From Clostridia bacterium (GTDB taxonomy: Bacteria > Bacillota_A > Clostridia > Oscillospirales > CAG-272), in assembly GCA_017411885.1 (NCBI GenBank), contig JAFQPF010000178.1, forward strand, positions 1 through 8,962: a stretch of DNA of 8,962 nucleotides, read 5' to 3'. The notes below the pieces were generated by a model. The model saw only the letters and a list, made by a program, of their open reading frames with translations. It was not told the origin of the DNA and did no database searches. Every line of letters begins with the position of its first letter. The first letter of the stretch is position 1. This document shows, piece after piece, positions 1 to 5,851 of this stretch. The translations under genes and the position numbers were made by a program.

Positions 1-1539
1 GATCGCAAGGATCATACCGTTTATCGCAACGATGCGAACCTTTTCACCAACTGTAAGCTGGCTCTTAATGGAGGACGCGCTGATGCCGAGTGCATCACAG
101 CCGAGCTTGTATGTCTTGCCGCCGATCTTTGCAGTTTCGTCGGTTACACGGTTTACTGTTTCAGCAGATGCTACCTTGATCTTTGTTACGATATCAAGGC
201 TTAAGTTGTCTCTGTTGTAGTAGTAAAGCACGTAGTCGCCGTCTTCTGCCTTTGCTTCGTTGGTAAAGCCGCCTTCAAGCTCGCTTGCCTTGTATCCGTC
301 TGCGATGTTGTATTCGCCGCGTGCAGATACCTCAAGCTGTGCAAAGCTGTAAGGCTTAAGAATGATCCTGCTTGCTACTGTGTCGTTCTTGCTATCGAAG
401 ATAATTCTTGCCTCGTAGATACCGAGTGCATTGTGAAGCTCTTCGTTGCTTTCAAGCTGAACGAGCTTGTTTGTGGTAGAGTAAGCGTATACGAGAAGCT
501 CGTTTGCATTTGTTGCGAGCTCATCGGAAAGTGTCTTTACTACCTGATAGCGTGTGCCGTCAATTTCAACGTAGTCAAATTCGTTGTCGCTCTTGTCTTC
601 GTGTACGTTGATGCCCTCGTAAACAAGCTCCTCACGGCTGATCTCGGTAGCACCGAGAACCTTCACGTTCTTTGCGGAATCAATGCTGTAAACGAGCTTA
701 ACTCTCTTACCGAGGTTATCGTTTGCCTCGCCCTCAAGTCCGAGGTCTGCGTATCTTACTGTAATAAGCTTTTCGCCGTTGTCTTCATAAGAAAGGCTTA
801 CGTATCCGTCCTTGACTACAACTGCAGCAGATCCGGTTGTGAAATCGTTAGTTGCAACGATAGTTGCCTCTGCAAGCTTGTAACCGAATACCTTTTCGAT
901 GATCGTGGTGCTTTCGTAGAGTGTTACGCCGTTAACAACTGTCTTGGGTACAAGGTACTCTGCTGTAAGAGTATTGTAAAGGATAGCCGCAGTTTCACCG
1001 CGTGTAAGCTTCTTTTCATAGCTTATATCCTCAAGATCAATGTCAAGGTCAAGCTTTACTGCCGCGTCAATGTAGGTCCAGGGGTAACCCTTTATCATAC
1101 CTTCGGTTTCGTGACCGAGAATACGCACTAGCATCGCCATAGCGTCACGCATTGTGATGCCCTCAAGGGGTTCAAAGGTGGTAGCAGATGTACCGAGAAT
1201 GAATCCGTTTGCATATGCCCAGGAGATAGCGCCGAAGTATGTATCGTTCTTAAGGTCTGTAAAGGGAGTGGTGTTCACTCTGCCGGAATTTTCATTTCCG
1301 ACCATAAGTCTGTAAAGTAAAAGTGCCATCTGCTCACGAGTTACCGGGGAGTCGGGTGAATACTCGGTGTCGGATGTGCCCTTTGTAACTCCGATGTCAG
1401 AAATAATATTGATCTGCTCGGCATATTTATAATCAGAAGGTACGTCTTCAAAGCTCTTTGCCGATACGCTGAATACGAGCGTGCTCATTATCATAAGAAG
1501 AGCTAAGCCCGCAGACAGAATTTTTCTGAAGTTTTTCAT
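1..1539 (-). CDS. SLH-domain secreted surface protein (3' end outside window)
   Basis: The frame is open for 513 codons from the ATG at 1539 to the window edge, so the C-terminus is missing. The start is set by AGGAGGAAGA-type Shine-Dalgarno at 1545-1553. Residues 1-27 form a signal peptide: basic MKNFRK, a hydrophobic core, then cleavage after VSA. Three SLH-like modules follow. Module 1 is at about 29-81 (FEDVP, then SPDSPVTREQMALLLYR). Module 2 is at about 92-142 (FTDL, AISWAYANGFILG, then ITMRDAMAMLVRIL). Module 3 is at about 150-192 and more divergent (AAVKLDL, then LTRGETAAILYNTL). From about 200 onward the sequence is beta-rich and repetitive in feel, with no domain I recognise. SLH modules bind pyruvylated secondary cell-wall polymers, so the protein is probably held on the cell surface. 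It is transcribed divergently from perR. What the post-SLH region does is unknown. Confidence 0.88.
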   Translation of the reverse strand, partial: MKNFRKILSAGLALLMIMSTLVFSVSAKSFEDVPSDYKYAEQINIISDIGVTKGTSDTEYSPDSPVTREQMALLLYRLMVGNENSGRVNTTPFTDLKNDTYFGAISWAYANGFILGTSATTFEPLEGITMRDAMAMLVRILGHETEGMIKGYPWTYIDAAVKLDLDIDLEDISYEKKLTRGETAAILYNTLTAEYLVPKTVVNGVTLYESTTIIEKVFGYKLAEATIVATNDFTTGSAAVVVKDGYVSLSYEDNGEKLITVRYADLGLEGEANDNLGKRVKLVYSIDSAKNVKVLGATEISREELVYEGINVHEDKSDNEFDYVEIDGTRYQVVKTLSDELATNANELLVYAYSTTNKLVQLESNEELHNALGIYEARIIFDSKNDTVASRIILKPYSFAQLEVSARGEYNIADGYKASELEGGFTNEAKAEDGDYVLYYYNRDNLSLDIVTKIKVASAETVNRVTDETAKIGGKTYKLGCDALGISASSIKSQLTVGEKVRIVAINGMILAI

Positions 1540-1579
1540 CAAAATCTTCCTCCGTTAAAGTATTTCGAGAGGCGCCGGT

Positions 1580-1649
1580 GTCACTTGTCTGTGCCGCCTT
1601 GCCTCTGCGTAAACATCATAACACGGCGCACACCGCCAATACAAGTGAC
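1580..1649. repeat. 9-bp inverted repeat flanking the SLH promoter
   Basis: GTCACTTGT at 1580-1588 is matched by its exact reverse complement ACAAGTGAC at 1641-1649, with 52 bp between them. The right arm overlaps the -35 hexamer and the left arm falls in the 5' leader. A shorter GGCG/CGCC pair (1625-1628 and 1634-1637) lies inside the promoter spacer. This arrangement would fit a two-site operator, but the function is inferred only from position. Confidence 0.4.
1615..1644 (-). promoter_or_regulatory. Extended -10 promoter of the SLH gene
   Basis: On the minus strand the -35 candidate TTGTAT (1639-1644) is followed by an 18-bp spacer and TATGAT (1615-1620). TG sits one base upstream of the -10, making an extended TGT-TATGAT element that can compensate for the weak -35. 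Transcription would begin near 1608, giving a leader of about 70 nt before the ATG. A 9-bp perfect inverted repeat flanks the promoter (separate entry). Confidence 0.55.
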
Positions 1650-1855
1650 GTTTTTCTTTTGTACCTGCCTTGTAATAATCGTTATTTTTTTGTTTGTTTT
1701 TTTGGAAGCATATGAGTAAACTTCCTTGCTCTGCAAGCGAAAACAGGCGTTTTGAAGGCTTTTGTTAAGCGTTTTTTAACGAAAAATATCTTGCAGCGCT
1801 TTACATTAACTGAAAGCGTTGGAAACTGCGGTCGGTCTTTACAAAAAAACGCTTT

Positions 1856-1884
1856 ATGACACCCCCTGTATGCTCCTATATAAT
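1856..1884 (+). promoter_or_regulatory. Distal promoter candidate for perR
   Basis: ATGACA (1856-1861, five of six matches to TTGACA), a 17-bp spacer and a perfect TATAAT (1879-1884). Initiation would be near 1891, giving a longer perR leader that still runs through the palindrome at 1966-1984. A perfect inverted repeat, AAAGCGTT (1813-1820) and AACGCTTT (1848-1855), abuts its -35. Use of this promoter is inferred. Confidence 0.4.
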
Positions 1885-1924
1885 AGGAAGAAAAAATTTT
1901 TTCGAAAAAAATTTTAAAAAGCCC

Positions 1925-1953
1925 TTGACAAACGAAAACAAAGATGCTATAAT
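1925..1953 (+). promoter_or_regulatory. Proximal perR operon promoter
   Basis: Perfect TTGACA (1925-1930), a 17-bp spacer and perfect TATAAT (1948-1953). Directly upstream (about 1890-1920) lie A/T tracts, including the palindrome GAAAAAATTTTTTC at 1890-1903, which could act as an UP element or bend the DNA. A consensus promoter of this strength suits a gene held down by a repressor, and a Fur-family operator overlaps the expected start point. Confidence 0.85.
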
Positions 1954-1965
1954 GAAATCGCAAAA

Positions 1966-1984
1966 AACGATAATGATTATCGTT
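1966..1984. promoter_or_regulatory. Fur/PerR-type operator (19-bp perfect palindrome)
   Basis: AACGATAATGATTATCGTT is a perfect 9-1-9 palindrome centred on G1975. Its core CGATAAT-N-ATTATCG differs only at the outermost base of each arm from the Fur box TGATAAT-N-ATTATCA, and it also resembles the PerR box TTATAAT-N-ATTATAA. It begins 13 bases after the -10 hexamer, so bound repressor would cover the transcription start and block initiation. Its place at the head of a PerR gene points to autoregulation, which is inferred. Confidence 0.8.
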
Positions 1985-2003
1985 ATTGATTTGAGGTGAG
2001 TAA

Positions 2004-2387
2004 ATGGAAAGGACAATGAAGCATTCAAAGCAGCGCGATGCGATAATCACACTGTTAAAGAGTGTGAATAGTCATCCAAGCGCCGAATGGCTGCATGCTA
2101 ATCTCAAAGACGACTTTCCAAGCTTAAGCCTTGCAACGGTTTACAGAAATCTCAATCTGCTGTGCGAGCTTGGCTTGGTAAGAAAGATCGAGGTTGGCGA
2201 CGGAACGGTAAGATTCGACGGCCACACGGAAAATCATTATCACTTTTTGTGCTCCGGATGTAAGGGCGTAATTGACGTAAGCGAAAGCGAGCTTTCGGGT
2301 ATAAATTCTCAGATAGAGGATAAATACCACGTCAAGGTCGATACACATTCGATCGTGTTCTTCGGCAAATGCCGTGAATGCATGTAA
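2004..2387 (+). CDS. perR: Fur-family peroxide-responsive repressor, PerR type
   Basis: A 127-residue Fur-family metalloregulator that likely senses peroxide through iron-catalysed histidine oxidation. The DNA-binding winged helix occupies about residues 5-70, with the recognition helix at SLATVYRNLNLL (42-53). The structural zinc site is complete: C83xxC86 and C123xxC126. By alignment to Bacillus subtilis PerR (H37, D85, H91, H93, D104), all five regulatory metal ligands are present as H24, D72 (in RFD), H78, H80 (in HYH) and D91. The aspartate at D72 favours PerR over Fur, which usually has glutamate there. The protein begins about 14 residues later than B. subtilis PerR and lacks most of the N-terminal helix. 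The start is chosen for GAGGTG at 1993-1998, five bases upstream of ATG; M5 has no better site. It heads an operon with rubrerythrin and rubredoxin, typical clostridial PerR targets. Confidence 0.9.
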   Translation: MERTMKHSKQRDAIITLLKSVNSHPSAEWLHANLKDDFPSLSLATVYRNLNLLCELGLVRKIEVGDGTVRFDGHTENHYHFLCSGCKGVIDVSESELSGINSQIEDKYHVKVDTHSIVFFGKCRECM

Positions 2388-2429
2388 AATTGTTTAATAA
2401 TATTTTTTAATTATAAGGAGAAAATAATT

Positions 2430-3017
2430 ATGAAAAAGTTTGTATGTCCTGTTTGCGGTTACGTTCACGAGGGTGACTGTCCTCCCGAAAAATGCCCTGT
2501 ATGTAAGGTTCCGGGCGAAAAGTTCAAGGTAATGGAAGAGGGCGCGGCTCTTGCGGCTGAGCACGAATACGGCGTATACGCAAAGACCGTAAAGAACAAC
2601 CCCGACATCAGCGAAGAAGACAAGAAGTACATATTCGAGCAGCTCATGGCTAACTTCAACGGCGAATGCGCTGAGGTTGGTATGTACCTTTGTATGGCAA
2701 GAATCGCTCATCGCGAAGGCTACCCCGAGGTAGGTCTTTACTGGGAAAAGGCAGCATATGAAGAAGCATAGCACTCTGCAAAGTTTGCAGAGCTTTTAGG
2801 CGAGGATCTTGAGCCCAATATGAAGGCTACAACAAAGGACAACCTCAAGTGGAGAGTTGACTGCGAATATGGCGCAACACAGGGTAAGTTTGACCTTGCC
2901 GCTTGCGCAAAGAAGAACGGACTTGACGCTATCCACGACACAGTTCACGAAATGGCACGCGACGAAGCTCGTCACGGCAGAGGTCTTGAAGGACTTCTCA
3001 AGAGATACTTTAAGTAA
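2430..3017 (+). CDS. rbr: Reverse rubrerythrin interrupted by an in-frame amber codon
   Basis: Rubrerythrins are non-haem diiron peroxidases that reduce hydrogen peroxide in anaerobes using electrons from rubredoxin. This is the reverse type, with the rubredoxin-like domain first (C6xxC9 and C22xxC25), then a four-helix ferritin-like domain (about 65-195). The frame is 195 codons, but codon 114 is TAG (2769-2771). The upstream part (113 residues) ends YEEA; the downstream part (81 residues) resumes at once with [10 protein letters not shown] and continues without frameshift to KRYFK and TAA. Likely iron ligands are E79, E112, H115, E146, E179 and H182, all present. The TAG replaces the normally glutamate position just before H115, not a ligand itself. 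As written, termination would leave a product with only half of the diiron site. Start: AAGGAG at 2415-2420, nine bases from ATG. A second start at M2820 has only a weak, distant CGAGGA. Possible explanations are recent nonsense mutation, base-call error or read-through. Confidence 0.9.
2769..2771 (+). other. In-frame TAG at rubrerythrin codon 114
   Basis: The local reading is GAA GCA TAG CAC TCT, where the family normally reads E-A-E-H. A single G-to-T change from GAG would create it. None of the nine gene ends visible in the window uses TAG (seven TAA, two TGA), and no other gene here contains an internal TAG. Confidence 0.95.
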
Positions 3018-3038
3018 TATAAATCGGAGGAAATAAAA

Positions 3039-3194
3039 ATGGCAAAGTACGTATGCCCCTGCGGATACGAGTACGATCCTGTACTTGGCGATCCCGATAA
3101 CGGCGTTGCTCCCGGCACAGCATGGGAGGACGTACCCGAAAGCTGGGTATGCCCTGTCTGCGGTCTTGACAAGGACGCTTTTGAAGAAGAATAA
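3039..3194 (+). CDS. Rubredoxin with a CxC first knuckle
   Basis: A 51-residue rubredoxin, a one-iron electron carrier that would supply electrons to the rubrerythrin 21 bp upstream. Family hallmarks are YEYDP (10-14), GDPDNG (17-22), APGT (24-27), W29, W36 and the second iron loop C38PVC41G. The first loop is C6-P-C8-G rather than the usual CxxCG, so one residue is missing between the two cysteines, while all four cysteine ligands remain. The start is supported by GGAGG at 3026-3030, eight bases from ATG. Three TAA codons stand in tandem at the end (3192-3200), giving strong termination. It shares an operon with perR and rubrerythrin. Because the alteration removes exactly one codon and keeps the frame, it is more likely a genuine variant than a decayed gene. 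Confidence 0.93.
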   Translation: MAKYVCPCGYEYDPVLGDPDNGVAPGTAWEDVPESWVCPVCGLDKDAFEEE

Positions 3195-3204
3195 TAATAA
3201 ATAC

Positions 3205-3238
3205 AAAAAATCACGGAGAAAATTCTCCGTGATTTTTT
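3205..3238. terminator. Bidirectional intrinsic terminator between convergent operons
   Basis: A perfect 15-bp stem pairs 3205-3219 with 3224-3238 around a 4-nt loop; its core is TCACGGAGA/TCTCCGTGA. It is flanked by A6 on the left and T6 on the right, so it terminates in both directions: the perR operon on plus and the carboxypeptidase operon on minus. The stop codon of the minus-strand gene (3237-3239) overlaps its right edge. Confidence 0.9.
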
Positions 3239-4520
3239 ATCTTCTTCGGTTACGCATACGCCTGAACTGTGCGTAGCTTAAAAGCAAATACGATACGAAC
3301 AATAGCACGAATACGCCTATGGCAACTCTTACCTGACTGCTCTTTAACAGATTTTTCAGATAATCGATAAGCCTTAAAACCGTGCTCGCGCTGACGTTAT
3401 TCTTACTGACAAGCGGTACGGTCGCTATCCTTTCGCCCTTATACATAACCTCCACGTGTCCGACTCTCTGCCCCTCGTATATAGGCGCGCTGAGCGTGTC
3501 CGATTCAAAATACATCTCGTGTGTTATCTCGGTGCTTATATCCGTCGCGCGCGGAAGAAAATATTCGACCTTATTCTCTGGCGACACTATCACGTAATCG
3601 ACATTTCTTGCAAGCGTCACCGGCATTTCGTGTACTATCGTATTAGGATCAAGGACTGTTTTGTATTCAAAATCCTTCGTTGCGAAATCTATAAGCTCAC
3701 TTGCGAGATAAAACGAGGAATTGTCTCCGTTTTCGTCCTTTTTGGCGTTCATTATCGCGATTATATAGGTAAGTCCGTTCTTTTCGGTGGCAGTTACGGT
3801 ACAAAAGCCGCCCTCTCTCGTATATCCCGAATTCATTCCGATCGCATCCGGATCGTAATACTTCGGCTCGATATGGTAGGAAAGCAGGTAGTTGCGGTTA
3901 TGCACCACGCGCTCACGGCTTTTATTTGTCGCCGGCATAACGTAGCGTGTTACCGATGCATATTCCTTAAAGCCGGGGATCTTATAGGCATATTCTGTGA
4001 TAAGCGCAACGTCGCGCGCGGTAGTTACCATACCCTCTGCGTCTATGCCCGAGGCGTTCTTATACACGGTATTTTCCGCGCCTATCTCCTTTGCCTTTGC
4101 GTTCATTATATCGCAAAAGCCTTCAAGACTTCCGCCTATTTCAAGCGCGAACACGTTTGCGGCATCATTTGCTCCGCCCGCGATAAGAGCTGTCAGCAAG
4201 GAATCGACCGCGACCTTTTCATCCGCCACAAGGCCGACGTTATTACCCTCTGTTATATCAAGTGCTTCCTTTGTTACGGTAAGCTCTGTGTCGTACTTGC
4301 CCGCAAAATGCTCGCAAGCGACTATTGCCGTCATAAGCTTGACGGTCGACGTTGGAGGGGTAAGCTTATCGCTGTTCTTTTCGCAAAGCATTACGCCGCT
4401 GTCTGTATTGAATACGTAAACGGCGTCTGCAAGCTCAAAATCCGGCTCTGCAGACACGCAGATTGAAGAAATAGCGGCGAGGAGTATCGCCGCCAGAAGA
4501 AAAGTACAGATCTTTTTCAT
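3237..4520 (-). CDS. D-Ala-D-Ala carboxypeptidase family (peptidase S11, DacF/PBP5-like) with altered motifs
   Basis: A 427-residue low-molecular-mass penicillin-binding protein. Members trim the terminal D-Ala from peptidoglycan pentapeptides outside the membrane. Residues 1-24 form a signal peptide (MKKICTF, then a hydrophobic core ending VSA). The nucleophile motif is intact: S58-T-V-K61. The usual SxN motif reads G116-A-N118 within AGGANDAANVFAL, and the usual KTG reads N230-S-G232 within GMNSGYTREGG. Conserved MNAKAKEIG and TARDVALI blocks support the family. The PBP5 C-terminal beta domain spans about 285-370. A hydrophobic segment (about 397-416) followed by a basic tail (RRMRNRRR) looks like a true transmembrane anchor rather than an amphipathic helix. 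The ATG overlaps the ribF stop in ATGA, with GGAAG seven bases upstream, so translation is probably coupled. Loss of two motif residues makes ordinary activity uncertain. Confidence 0.9.
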   Translation of the reverse strand: MKKICTFLLAAILLAAISSICVSAEPDFELADAVYVFNTDSGVMLCEKNSDKLTPPTSTVKLMTAIVACEHFAGKYDTELTVTKEALDITEGNNVGLVADEKVAVDSLLTALIAGGANDAANVFALEIGGSLEGFCDIMNAKAKEIGAENTVYKNASGIDAEGMVTTARDVALITEYAYKIPGFKEYASVTRYVMPATNKSRERVVHNRNYLLSYHIEPKYYDPDAIGMNSGYTREGGFCTVTATEKNGLTYIIAIMNAKKDENGDNSSFYLASELIDFATKDFEYKTVLDPNTIVHEMPVTLARNVDYVIVSPENKVEYFLPRATDISTEITHEMYFESDTLSAPIYEGQRVGHVEVMYKGERIATVPLVSKNNVSASTVLRLIDYLKNLLKSSQVRVAIGVFVLLFVSYLLLSYAQFRRMRNRRR

Positions 4521-5449
4521 TTTTGATCTTCCGTATTGAAATATTCTTTAACACACGCGATATCCTGCTTTATCTGAGCTATCAGATCATCGACAGACGA
4601 AAACTTTTTTTCATCGCGTATTTTTTTATAAAACGATACCTTGATACGCTGACCGTAAAGCCAGCCCGAGTAATCGATTATATGCGTTTCGCAGTTTACC
4701 GGTGCGCTGTTGTCTACCGTCGGATGCGAGCCTACGTTTGCAACTCCGTTATATTCCGTGCCGCCAACGAACACCTTGCAGGCGTATACTCCGCATTCGG
4801 GGATGATATGCCCGCTCGGAAAATCCTGATTGATGGTCGGCGCACCGATGCATCTGCCAAGATGCTTTCCGTGAATTACCGGGAAGTTGATATAGAACGG
4901 TCTTCCGAGCATAGCAGCCGCACGCTCGGGCTCGCCTTTTTCAATAAAGCTTCGGATAAGCGAGGAGCTTACCGTCTGATCCCCTACAGTTACCGGATCT
5001 ATAACAAGCGCGCGCCCATCCATAAGGCGCACAAGCTCATCGGGCGTTCCAAGTCCGCCCTTGCCAAATCTGAAATTGAAGCCGCAAACCGCCCATACCG
5101 CGTTTGCCTGCGCTTTAAGCACGCCGTTTACAAATTCTTCCGGCGAAAGATCGCGCATAGCTTCAAAATCGCCGAGATACACACGCCCGACTCCGAGCTC
5201 ACCAAAGATCTTAAGCTTATCGTCAAGCGTCATTATACTCGGTGCGTTTCTTGAAACAAGCACAGTTTCGGGGTGTCTGGCAAAGGTAAAGACCGCACAC
5301 TCCACTCCCATTTGCTTTGCAGTTTCCACGGCTTTTTTTATAAGGCAGACGTGCCCTGTATGAACACCGTCAAAATTGCCAAGCGCGATAACAGACGGCA
5401 AAGCATCTGTACGGCGCGCTTCGCCGTGCGTGATATTGATTATTTGCAT
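4517..5449 (-). CDS. ribF: Bifunctional riboflavin kinase / FAD synthetase
   Basis: A cytosolic enzyme of 310 residues, the normal length, that phosphorylates riboflavin to FMN and adenylates FMN to FAD. The N-terminal nucleotidyltransferase domain (about 18-160) carries GNFDGVHTGH (24-33), the ATP-binding HxGH type, and TVSSSLIRS (159-167), matching the ISSTxIR motif. The C-terminal kinase domain (about 180-300) has GKHLGRCIGAPTIN (194-207), where the usual form is GFPTAN, then GVYA (220-223) and ETHIID (254-259) with the catalytic glutamate. It starts six bases after the ireB stop with no obvious Shine-Dalgarno, so translation is probably coupled to ireB. It overlaps the carboxypeptidase start by four bases. 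No FMN riboswitch is visible upstream of the operon, suggesting housekeeping rather than flavin-controlled expression. Confidence 0.96.
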   Translation of the reverse strand: MQIINITHGEARRTDALPSVIALGNFDGVHTGHVCLIKKAVETAKQMGVECAVFTFARHPETVLVSRNAPSIMTLDDKLKIFGELGVGRVYLGDFEAMRDLSPEEFVNGVLKAQANAVWAVCGFNFRFGKGGLGTPDELVRLMDGRALVIDPVTVGDQTVSSSLIRSFIEKGEPERAAAMLGRPFYINFPVIHGKHLGRCIGAPTINQDFPSGHIIPECGVYACKVFVGGTEYNGVANVGSHPTVDNSAPVNCETHIIDYSGWLYGQRIKVSFYKKIRDEKKFSSVDDLIAQIKQDIACVKEYFNTEDQK

Positions 5450-5455
5450 AAATGC

Positions 5456-5710
5456 TTATTTTGAAAGTCCGAGATAATTCTTGAGCATCATATTAAGAAG
5501 ATCGTCACGGTCAATGCGGCGGATAAGGCTGCGCGCATTATTGTGGTTCGTGATATAGGTCGGGTCCTCAGAAAGGATATATCCGACTATCTGATTTATC
5601 GGATTATAGCCCTTTTCGCTAAGTGCCGCATATACCTGAAGGAGTATATCCTTGATCTCCGATTCACGGTCATCGTGAAGCTTAAAGGTTATTGTATCGG
5701 TTGTCTGCAT
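5456..5710 (-). CDS. ireB: IreB-family regulatory phosphoprotein (UPF0297/DUF965)
   Basis: An 84-residue protein matching the IreB/YrzL family: [23 protein letters not shown] (30-52, a hallmark block), then [14 protein letters not shown] and a short C-terminal helix. In Enterococcus faecalis IreB is phosphorylated by the PASTA-domain kinase IreK and negatively affects cephalosporin resistance; its molecular target is not something I can derive here. The N-terminal [11 protein letters not shown] includes threonines at 3, 4, 6 and 8, comparable to the phosphorylated N-terminal threonines of IreB. The start is supported by GGAGA six bases from ATG. It is the first gene of the ireB-ribF-carboxypeptidase operon. 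In many Firmicutes ireB sits beside alaS and ruvX, so this setting is different. Confidence 0.95.
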   Translation of the reverse strand: MQTTDTITFKLHDDRESEIKDILLQVYAALSEKGYNPINQIVGYILSEDPTYITNHNNARSLIRRIDRDDLLNMMLKNYLGLSK

Positions 5711-5788
5711 AGTTTTTCTCCGATCTCCGCTTGTTTCCTTTTATGTCAGATAAAGGATCAAACGGCGATTATATATTTACCTGTATAT

Positions 5789-5818
5789 ATGATACACCAA
5801 AACAAGGTACAATATCAA
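5789..5818 (-). promoter_or_regulatory. Promoter of the ireB-ribF-carboxypeptidase operon
   Basis: Minus-strand TTGATA (5813-5818, five of six) with an 18-bp spacer and TATCAT (5789-5794, five of six). Initiation near 5782 would give a leader of about 70 nt. The 141-bp gap between ygiQ and ireB shows no convincing terminator, so read-through from ygiQ is also possible. Confidence 0.55.
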
Positions 5819-5851
5819 GCAGGTTTACCGATTTGTAATATAATTGTAAGA

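Noticed and set aside
433..1131. 232-residue plus-strand open frame
   Set aside because: It is antisense to the SLH gene, whose signal peptide, SLH modules and ribosome site are clear.
1682..2050. 122-residue minus-strand open frame in the intergenic region
   Set aside because: It runs across the perR promoter, operator and start, has no recognisable domain, and its composition is that of AT-rich non-coding DNA.
2769..2771. TAG replacing an iron ligand of rubrerythrin
   Set aside because: The diiron motif is ExxH with E112 and H115. The TAG falls on the position between them next to the His, which is conserved but not a ligand in ferritin-like proteins.
2769..2771. Pyrrolysine insertion
   Set aside because: Known Pyl proteins are methylamine methyltransferases and a few others; no pyl genes or methyltransferases are in this window, and a glutamate is expected here.
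2820..3017. A separate 65-residue gene after the amber codon
   Set aside because: Its residues are the last part of rubrerythrin in the same frame, and the ATG has only a distant weak ribosome site. It is better described as the tail of the interrupted gene.
3456..4466. 336-residue plus-strand open frame
   Set aside because: It is antisense to the carboxypeptidase gene, has no ribosome site and a composition rich in Cys, Arg, His and Ile that is typical of shadow frames.
5711..5851. FMN riboswitch upstream of the ribF operon
   Set aside because: The leader is short and lacks the conserved multi-hairpin RFN pattern.
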